The translations under genes and the position numbers were made by a program. The notes under the pieces were generated by a model. That model was given only the letters and a program-made list of their open reading frames with translations. It ran no database searches and was not told the DNA's origin. From NCBI GenBank assembly GCA_013336205.1, contig JAAXUD010000235.1, positions 1 through 5,355 of the forward strand: a stretch of 5,355 nt of DNA. The letters run 5' to 3'. This stretch comes from Lentimicrobium sp. (GTDB lineage Bacteria > Bacteroidota > Bacteroidia > Bacteroidales > Lentimicrobiaceae). Of the stretch, positions 1-5,355 are shown in pieces; the first letter of the stretch is position 1, and every line of letters begins with the position of its first letter.

Positions 1-390
1 GGCCTCAGGTTCTGAAAGCAGGAAAGCGCCTATTTTCTCACCACGAGCCAGGGGTTTCAGGAATTCTTGTTTTTGAGCTTCCGTTCCGAATTTCTCAATG
101 CCATAGCACACGAGTGAATTGTTTACCGACATAATCACGCTGACCGATGAGTCAACCTTTGAGATTTCTTCCATCGCCAGCACATACGAAACCGTATCCA
201 TGCCGCCCCCGTCATATTCAGGGCTGACCAGCATACCCATAAAACCAAGTTCCGACAAAGCTTTAACGTGTTCGGTGGGATAAATGGAATGAGTGTCTCG
301 TTCAATCACATCTTTAATCAATTCGCGCTGCGCATAATCACGGGCAGCCTGTTGGATCATCACCTGTTCTTCGGTAAACTCAAAATTCAT
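1..390 (-). CDS. Acyl-CoA dehydrogenase, N-terminal part (cut by the left edge)
   Basis: This is the first 130 codons of an FAD-dependent acyl-CoA dehydrogenase, a cytoplasmic enzyme family (usually about 380 residues) that oxidises acyl-CoA to trans-2-enoyl-CoA and passes electrons to an electron-transfer flavoprotein. Reading the minus strand from ATG at 390-388 gives MNFEFTEEQVMIQQAARDYA, the typical N-terminal helical domain opening. It continues with LGFMGMLVSPEYDGGGMDTV (residues 48-67), an EEISKVDSSVSVIMSVNNSL stretch (74-93) and GAFLLSEPEA (121-130). The last piece is the start of the conserved SEPxAGSD flavin/substrate-binding motif, and the window ends inside it. The catalytic Glu lies in the missing C-terminal part. 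The pattern resembles short-chain (butyryl-CoA type) enzymes, but substrate cannot be fixed from this fragment. No Shine-Dalgarno sequence precedes the ATG, as is usual in Bacteroidota. Family call is secure; chain-length specificity is inference. Confidence 0.93.
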   Translation of the reverse strand, partial: MNFEFTEEQVMIQQAARDYAQRELIKDVIERDTHSIYPTEHVKALSELGFMGMLVSPEYDGGGMDTVSYVLAMEEISKVDSSVSVIMSVNNSLVCYGIEKFGTEAQKQEFLKPLARGEKIGAFLLSEPEA

Positions 391-613
391 AATACTGGAT
401 TTTATTTATTGATGTTAATATTACCTGAAGTGCCTGATAAACAACAAAACCAATGGAAGTGTTTTACATTTTCCGGGCTTTATTATATCGAACATTATAT
501 AAATGTACGGAGAACCGTCGATTTTTAAACTGATCAATAAACTTATTACAATTCAGCTAAAGTAATATATTCAGAAATATAAATGTATTGAATTGATAAT
601 TTTTTGCAAACGA

Positions 614-648
614 TTGCGGAAGGCGCATTCAGTTAAAAGAGTCCGCAA
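614..648. repeat. Inverted repeat, 7-bp arms around a 21-base loop
   Basis: TTGCGGA at 614-620 is the exact reverse complement of TCCGCAA at 642-648. The two arms are GC-containing islands in an otherwise AT-rich gap. There is no T-run directly after either arm on the minus strand, where the lnt transcript would run, so this is not a standard intrinsic terminator. It could be a weak operator or chance; arms of this length with a long loop carry limited weight. Confidence 0.3.
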
Positions 649-801
649 AGAATTGCTATTTAAATATATCCTGCACGAAGATAATAATGCGTTTTAATAT
701 TTGGGACTATTCCTCACAGCAAAAGAGTTTTCCTTACAATCCAAAGATCAGTAAAGAATTAAGAAAGAACCTAGTAAGCCAAACACTAACAAAATTCTGA
801 T

Positions 802-813
802 CCGGGATTCCGG
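802..813 (-). terminator. Possible weak hairpin just after the lnt stop codon
   Basis: CCGG, GATT loop, CCGG forms a 4-bp GC stem starting five bases past the lnt TAG. On the minus strand it is followed within a few bases by AGAATTTTG, which has a run of only four T. The stem is short and the T-tract is offset, so this falls well below a normal intrinsic terminator. It is listed only because its position is right. Confidence 0.2.
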
Positions 814-817
814 CAAC

Positions 818-2446
818 CTATAACCCCCTTTTCCTCTGTAATCTCCTGCTCACGGCAATAAGTAAGAACAAAACCATCCCAAGCACCGATGCACGGGCAA
901 TATAATCACCATATTTCACATAGAATGTTATTTTGTCATTGGCATTGATTATTTGGCGGATAGCTGCGGGTTCCCAGTACTTAGTGGCCTGAAACACATC
1001 GCCGCGCTGGTTTACGAAACAGGAGGTGCCGGTATTGGCCGAACGCGCTATACTGCGGCGGGTTTCAATGGCGCGCACCGAGGCAAATAGCGCATGTTGC
1101 CTGTGACCGGCCGTATTGCCCCACCAGCCATCGTTGGTAATGATAAAAATCATATTGGCACCGTTGCGCACAAATCCGGCAACAAATTCGCCATAAACGG
1201 ACTCATAACAGATAACAGGCGCAACTTTTAAAGTATCGTTGATGGTATAAGGGGTGCGTTCAACATCAAAACCCAACTGGCCTGTGGTTCCGCCCAAATC
1301 AAGGGCAAAATCGCCCAAAGGTTTCAGCAGCCATGGGAATGGCATCAATTCAACACCCGGTGTAAGTTTCGATTTGTGTGTGCGTTGCAGGTCAAGTTGG
1401 TTTCTGATAAGAAAAGCCGTATTGTATGCATCGTAGTAGCCTTCGCCATTCCTGAATTGCCTCGCTGTTTCAGATATCGCCTCTCCTTCGCTGTATGATC
1501 GATAGGTCGAATAACCCACCACCAGGCTTACCTCCGGAAATTTTGTTAATAAACCAGCCCTGAACATATTAATGGTTGGTTGATTTTTTAGGTCGTTTTC
1601 CCAGATCATCTGCCCTGAAGACCAGTTTGGCTGCACCATCGATTCAGGAAAAACGATAAAATCGGTGAGGCTATCGGCTTTGGTTTCGGCCAGTTTTGAA
1701 GCATTTTCGATTACCTGAGCGGCAGGCAGTTCGTATTGTTCCTCATACGGGTCAATGTTAGGCTGAACTACTACCACATCAACCGGGGAATACTTTTCGG
1801 TGTAAGTGTAATACATTATCATCGAAACCACCGCAGGAACCACGATTACCAAAACTACTGCAATTATTTGTTTAAGCGGAATTTTTGGGAGCGAACCTTC
1901 CAGCACCTGCTTTATCACTTTAAATATCAAGACATTAACCACCAACACCCACAGGGAGCCCCCGAACATACCGGTATATTCATACCATTGCATCCACGAA
2001 GGCCAGGCTGAAAAACCATTGCCCAGGCTCATCCACGGCCAGTTCAGGTCCCAGTTGTGGTGCAGAAATTCGAACGATATCCAGACAAAAACAAAACTCA
2101 GGTAGCCCTGATCCGGGTTTTTCAGGTTTCGGCGCATAAAATGAAACAGCCAGAATACCAATGACATACAGATAGCATTGACCAATGTGGCCATCACTGC
2201 ACCAAAGAGGGTAGAATTATAAATCCACCAGGTGGTGAGCGCATTCCAGATAACAAAAGCCGGAAAAACCCGGAAAAACACATGAAAAGTGCTGTGCTGA
2301 AGCCTGTTCTTTAATAAATGGTCTTCGATGAATAACAGGGGCACCAAACCCGCGAAAAGCAAAACCGGGAAACCGCCGGCAGGCCAGGAGAGGGCCAATA
2401 AAAGACCTGAGATAACAGGCAGGGAAAGCAACCAACGTCTGTTCAT
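818..2446 (-). CDS. lnt: Apolipoprotein N-acyltransferase
   Basis: Lnt is an inner-membrane enzyme that moves an acyl chain from a phospholipid to the N-terminal cysteine of diacylated apolipoproteins, the third step of lipoprotein maturation. The 542-residue protein fits the family length. Residues about 5-215 are a string of hydrophobic segments, then a nitrilase-like (CN hydrolase) domain runs from about 222 to 505 and a last membrane helix from about 517 to 533. The catalytic triad is visible: Glu268 in FPES, Lys358 in HKSKL, and Cys413 in VICYES; Tyr414 and Glu415 follow as in the family, and Glu366 (in TPGVE) fits the position of the essential loop Glu of E. coli Lnt. The TNDGWWG (437-443) and RAIETRRSIARSANTG (458-473) motifs confirm the family. 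PGVE in place of the proteobacterial PFGE is what I expect for Bacteroidota. The ATG at 2446-2444 gives a basic, hydrophobic N-terminus (MNRRWLLSLP); the stop is TAG at 820-818. It is divergent from the protease gene. Confidence 0.96.
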   Translation of the reverse strand: MNRRWLLSLPVISGLLLALSWPAGGFPVLLFAGLVPLLFIEDHLLKNRLQHSTFHVFFRVFPAFVIWNALTTWWIYNSTLFGAVMATLVNAICMSLVFWLFHFMRRNLKNPDQGYLSFVFVWISFEFLHHNWDLNWPWMSLGNGFSAWPSWMQWYEYTGMFGGSLWVLVVNVLIFKVIKQVLEGSLPKIPLKQIIAVVLVIVVPAVVSMIMYYTYTEKYSPVDVVVVQPNIDPYEEQYELPAAQVIENASKLAETKADSLTDFIVFPESMVQPNWSSGQMIWENDLKNQPTINMFRAGLLTKFPEVSLVVGYSTYRSYSEGEAISETARQFRNGEGYYDAYNTAFLIRNQLDLQRTHKSKLTPGVELMPFPWLLKPLGDFALDLGGTTGQLGFDVERTPYTINDTLKVAPVICYESVYGEFVAGFVRNGANMIFIITNDGWWGNTAGHRQHALFASVRAIETRRSIARSANTGTSCFVNQRGDVFQATKYWEPAAIRQIINANDKITFYVKYGDYIARASVLGMVLFLLIAVSRRLQRKRGL

Positions 2447-2464
2447 AAAACGAAATTATCAGGG

Positions 2465-2472
2465 CAAAGTTA
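2465..2472 (-). promoter_or_regulatory. Putative -7 promoter box of lnt (TAACTTTG)
   Basis: On the minus strand 2472-2465 reads TAACTTTG, a full match to the Bacteroidota sigma-factor -7 consensus TAnnTTTG. Eighteen bases separate it from the lnt ATG, implying a short leader. The -33 element is weak: only TTC at 2493-2491 lies at a suitable spacing (18 bases), against the consensus TTG. The match, position and orientation together make it a reasonable candidate, but an 8-base motif with two free positions can arise by chance. Confidence 0.45.
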
Positions 2473-2631
2473 TGATTAATGCCGGTATTTGAATCTGCCA
2501 GCGGGTTAATTGTGTGTAAAATTACCAACCACCATGTAAACTTGGCCGGGATATTATAATAAAAAACAACAGATATGCACATTTCTGAATACTAAAAATT
2601 CAACTTAGTAAAATCCAGCTTATTTATTGCT

Positions 2632-2639
2632 TACTTTTG
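2632..2639 (+). promoter_or_regulatory. Putative -7 promoter box of the subtilase gene (TACTTTTG)
   Basis: TACTTTTG fully matches TAnnTTTG and lies 18 bases before the ATG at 2658, the same distance as the matching box of lnt on the other strand. No good TTG is found 17-23 bases upstream, so the -33 element is missing or degenerate. If this is the promoter, transcription would start at about 2643-2648, at or next to the alternative ATG at 2646; this argues that 2658 is the real start codon. Confidence 0.45.
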
Positions 2640-2657
2640 GAATTCATGTCGGGAAAT

Positions 2658-5355
2658 ATGAAAAAAATTTACCTCCTTATATTTATGGTTTTTGCTCCGG
2701 GACTCCTCCTGGCGCAGATTAACCGGGCAGCACTTCTCAGTTTTTCGGAAATGGCTGCTGAAAAAGAAAAAACGGAACTGGCAAAAGCCAGGCTTATGGC
2801 CGATTCGCTTGGTATCCCGGTAAGGCTCGAAACCGATGGACGTTTTATGGAGCTTGAAAGATTTGTAAACGGGATTCCCCGTTACCGCATAACCGACAAT
2901 ATCGTTGCTGCGGCCACTGTCTCTACTTCCCCGCTCTGGCAGGGAGGAAGTACCGGCCTCAACCTCAGCGGAAGCGGCGTACTCATGGGCATCTGGGATG
3001 GGGGCTCCGTAAGAACCTCGCATCAGGAATTCGGCGGAAGGGTAATTGTAAAGGATGGCGCCACAGGTCCGGCAGGTCATGCTACGCATGTGGCCGGTAC
3101 CATGATTGCTTCGGGTGTGGTAAACAACGCCAAAGGCATGTCACCGGCTGCATCACTCTGGTCGAATGACTGGACTAACGATTATTCGGAAATGGCCAGC
3201 CAGGCCGCCCTCGGTGTTATCATATCCAACCATTCCTACAGCTATCTTACAGGCTGGCAATCGAACTATTTTGGCGACAATATGTGGGTTTGGTTTGGTG
3301 ATACCACCATGAGCCGCTTTATAGATTTCGGCTTCGGGGCATATGACGAAACCGCCGCCTGGTGGGACTATACAGCTTACCTGGCACCCGAATATCTGAT
3401 AGTAAAATCATCGAGCAACGACCGGGGTGATGGACCGTCCACCCAACCGGTCGAACACTGGGTGTGGAATGATAACAAGCCGGTATTGGCTAAAACGGTC
3501 AGGGAAAAAGATGGCGGTTCAGAGGGTTACGATTGTATTCCCTGGCAGGGAGTGGCAAAAAACATTCTTACCATAGGCAATGTAGCCGATATCCCCGGTG
3601 GATACCAGTCACCTGCTGACGTTGTTTTGCTCGGCAGCAGCAGCACCGGGCCTGCCGACGATGGGCGTATAAAACCCGACCTGGTGGGCAATGGTTCAGG
3701 TTTGTACTCATCCTACTCGACTTCCGATACCGATTACGCCACGCTCACCGGAACTTCTATGTCGTCGCCCAATGTTGCCGGGTCGGCTGGTTTACTGGCA
3801 GAACACTGGCGAAACCTGCATTCGGGAAGCAATGCCCGCTCGGCCACACTCAAAGGGCTTATGATACACACCGCCAATGAAGCAGGAACTACCGCCGGAC
3901 CCGACTATAAATTTGGCTGGGGACTGCTGAACACACAAAAAGCGGCATTGCTGATGAGTGAGGATGCCGGAAACGGATTGAACTTCAATATTCGGGAACT
4001 TACACTTGCTCAGGACGAAGTCATTACGATTCCGATTTATACCAAAGATAACGAACCTCTGTTGGCTACCATCTGCTGGACAGACCTTGCATCATATGTT
4101 TATGGGCAGGTAGTAAACGACCGAACCCCCATGCTGGTAAACGACCTTGACCTGAGGCTGATAAACAGCGAAGGGACAGAATATTTTCCATGGAAACTAA
4201 ATCCAGATCAACCGGCAAATGCTGCAATAAAAGCCGACAATGTAGTTGACAATGTCGAAAAGGTGGAAGCCGGGACTCCTCTGCCTCAGCAAACCTGGTA
4301 TGTACAGATTTCACACAAGGGAAACATCAGTTACGGGCCACAGCATTTTACCCTGATTATCAGTGGCATTGAGCCTGCTCCCCTTACTTCTGATTGGGTC
4401 GGTACTGATGACAACGAATGGTCAAATTCAGCCAACTGGAGCAACGGAATTCCTTCAACGGTAACAGATGTAATCATTCCTGGAAACACAGTCAATAAAC
4501 CTACCCTCACTTCTGCTGCATTCTGCAATAATCTTACCTTGTCAGATGGGGCATCTATTCTGGGCAATAACCTGCTCACCGTTAATGGAACTTCAAGCGT
4601 TGAACGATTGATTACTAAAGATAAGTACCATTACATCAGCAGTCCGGTAAGTTCGGCAACGGCTGGAAGTGCTTTTCCTTTAACTGCATTTCTAAGATTC
4701 TATGATGAAACACACCCGACTGCACAGTGGGTAAATATTTACCAGAACGATTTAATGCAAACAGGCAAGGGTTACGCCGTTTTTGTTCCTGCGGAAACAG
4801 GCAAATCCACCGCAACCTTTAACGGGATACTAAACGATGGAGTAGTAAGCGTGAATAGTCTCAGTTTTACCGACAACAGCACCCCGCCTTACGATGGTTA
4901 CAACTTAACCGGAAATCCTTACCCTTCTGCTATAGACCTTGAGAGTAGCGGTATAGTAAGAACCAACCTCGATGCGGCTGTGTATTTCTGGAATCCCGCA
5001 CTTAACGATGGTTTAGGCGGCTATGCCTACTGGACAATTGGTGGAACCGGCGTAAACGGAGCGACGCAATATATTCCGGTTGCCCAGGGCTTTTTTGTAA
5101 AAGTTTCAGGGGTCGGTCTTACCGGAAGCCTTTCATTTAACAACACTACCCGAACGCACAACAGCCAGGCATTCTACAAAAATGGGCTTCCCAATACTTT
5201 ACGGATAACCGCAAGTGGTGGCCTTTTCAGCGACGAAACAGTCCTCCGGTTTGCAGAAGGCACAACTCCGTTTTTCGACAATCAATCGGATGCCTGGAAA
5301 CTACTGAACGATCAGGCAAACCAACTCTACACCCGTGCCGCCGATAATACCAAAC
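2658..5355 (+). CDS. Secreted subtilisin-like (S8) serine protease with C-terminal modules, cut by the right edge
   Basis: The frame stays open for 899 codons and leaves the window without a stop. Residues 1-19 (MKKIYLLIFMVFAPGLLLA) are a Sec signal peptide with likely cleavage before Gln20. A propeptide-like stretch runs to about residue 95. The peptidase S8 domain covers about 105-430, with Asp114 (GIWDGG), His141 (GHATHVAGT), oxyanion Asn254 (KSSSND) and Ser367 (GTSMSSPNVAG); SSSTGPADDGRIKPDLV is the usual stretch before the Ser motif. Residues about 437-573, with CWTD, LVNDLDL (493-499) and DNVEKV (531-536), resemble the beta-barrel domain of KP-43-type subtilases. A module with W580, W588, W594 and NGIP follows, then a beta-rich part with GYNLTGNPYPSAID (747-760). 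The role is extracellular or surface proteolysis; the substrate is unknown. A type IX secretion sorting domain may lie beyond the edge, but that is inference. ATG 2646 is in frame and would add MSGN; 2658 gives the cleaner signal peptide. Confidence 0.92.
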   Translation, partial: MKKIYLLIFMVFAPGLLLAQINRAALLSFSEMAAEKEKTELAKARLMADSLGIPVRLETDGRFMELERFVNGIPRYRITDNIVAAATVSTSPLWQGGSTGLNLSGSGVLMGIWDGGSVRTSHQEFGGRVIVKDGATGPAGHATHVAGTMIASGVVNNAKGMSPAASLWSNDWTNDYSEMASQAALGVIISNHSYSYLTGWQSNYFGDNMWVWFGDTTMSRFIDFGFGAYDETAAWWDYTAYLAPEYLIVKSSSNDRGDGPSTQPVEHWVWNDNKPVLAKTVREKDGGSEGYDCIPWQGVAKNILTIGNVADIPGGYQSPADVVLLGSSSTGPADDGRIKPDLVGNGSGLYSSYSTSDTDYATLTGTSMSSPNVAGSAGLLAEHWRNLHSGSNARSATLKGLMIHTANEAGTTAGPDYKFGWGLLNTQKAALLMSEDAGNGLNFNIRELTLAQDEVITIPIYTKDNEPLLATICWTDLASYVYGQVVNDRTPMLVNDLDLRLINSEGTEYFPWKLNPDQPANAAIKADNVVDNVEKVEAGTPLPQQTWYVQISHKGNISYGPQHFTLIISGIEPAPLTSDWVGTDDNEWSNSANWSNGIPSTVTDVIIPGNTVNKPTLTSAAFCNNLTLSDGASILGNNLLTVNGTSSVERLITKDKYHYISSPVSSATAGSAFPLTAFLRFYDETHPTAQWVNIYQNDLMQTGKGYAVFVPAETGKSTATFNGILNDGVVSVNSLSFTDNSTPPYDGYNLTGNPYPSAIDLESSGIVRTNLDAAVYFWNPALNDGLGGYAYWTIGGTGVNGATQYIPVAQGFFVKVSGVGLTGSLSFNNTTRTHNSQAFYKNGLPNTLRITASGGLFSDETVLRFAEGTTPFFDNQSDAWKLLNDQANQLYTRAADNTK
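4236..4259 (+). repeat. In-frame 12-base tandem near-duplication in the subtilase gene
   Basis: Two adjacent 12-base units share GACAATGT followed by four differing bases and encode DNVV then DNVE. The second copy is the family-like DNVExV strand of the KP-43-type beta domain; the first looks like a local duplication of it. Such short repeats can arise by slippage or by chance. Confidence 0.35.

Larger units (their letters stand above)
391..817. other. AT-rich intergenic region without a recognisable gene
   Basis: These 427 bases separate the end of lnt from the start of the acyl-CoA dehydrogenase, both on the minus strand. Base composition is clearly richer in A and T than the flanking genes, and stops occur in all frames; the only longer open frame overlaps the dehydrogenase on the opposite strand and looks like a shadow. 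I see no tRNA or known RNA fold. The region must contain the 3' end of the lnt transcript and probably the promoter of the dehydrogenase. On the minus strand, TTGTTG (447-442) and TAATAT (423-418) are separated by 18 bases and end 27 bases before the ATG. That looks like a classical -35/-10 pair, but it is not the Bacteroidota consensus, so I do not call it. No clear TAnnTTTG box faces the dehydrogenase; the nearest is TGGTTTTG at 452-445, one mismatch. Confidence 0.7.

Noticed and set aside
418..447. TTGTTG-N18-TAATAT pair upstream of the acyl-CoA dehydrogenase on the minus strand
   Set aside because: It resembles a proteobacterial sigma-70 promoter, but Bacteroidota use TTG/TAnnTTTG, and such AT-rich matches are frequent by chance in this spacer.
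268..528. 86-residue open frame on the plus strand
   Set aside because: Nearly half of it lies antisense to the conserved acyl-CoA dehydrogenase start and the rest runs through AT-rich spacer. The product has no recognisable motif.
2217..2582. 121-residue open frame on the minus strand overlapping the lnt 5' end
   Set aside because: It is out of frame with lnt, which has a full set of family motifs, and it also covers the intergenic region and its promoter candidate. Treated as a shadow frame.
2646..2657. Alternative upstream ATG for the subtilase (adds MSGN)
   Set aside because: It is in frame but would sit at or next to the predicted transcription start. It also puts uncharged residues before the KK of a textbook signal peptide; 2658 is preferred.
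2631..3089. 152-residue open frame on the minus strand
   Set aside because: It is antisense to the signal peptide, propeptide and Asp/His motifs of the subtilase and has low-complexity stretches such as a run of Phe. No support as a real gene.

Overview
The window looks like chromosomal DNA from a member of the Bacteroidota, probably an environmental or anaerobic lineage near the Bacteroidales/Marinilabiliales; this placement is inference. Three things point there. The apolipoprotein N-acyltransferase has the PGVE variant of the catalytic loop that I associate with this phylum. The secreted subtilase carries C-terminal modules (W-rich repeat, GNPYPS motif) common in Bacteroidota surface proteins. 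Both proteins in the middle of the window have a TAnnTTTG -7 box ahead of the start and no Shine-Dalgarno sequence.

Layout: positions 1-390 (minus) hold the first 130 codons of an acyl-CoA dehydrogenase, which runs off the left edge. Positions 391-817 are AT-rich and without a recognisable gene. Positions 818-2446 (minus) are a complete lnt gene for lipoprotein N-acylation. Positions 2447-2657 are a 211-bp divergent intergenic region with one -7-type promoter box facing each way. From 2658 to the right edge (plus) runs the first 899 codons of a large secreted subtilisin-like (S8) protease with a complete Asp/His/Ser triad, a KP-43-like beta domain and further C-terminal modules; its end is outside the window.

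The three genes do not form an obvious pathway: fatty-acid or amino-acid catabolism in the cytoplasm, lipoprotein maturation at the inner membrane, and an exported protease. The acyl-CoA dehydrogenase and lnt share a strand, but a 427-bp gap makes a tight operon unlikely. The subtilase is transcribed divergently from lnt.

I found no RNA gene, mobile element, CRISPR array or phage or defence module. I do not see convincing evidence for a new biological system here. The best leads are the matched promoter geometry at 2465/2639 and the uncharacterised C-terminal modules of the protease.
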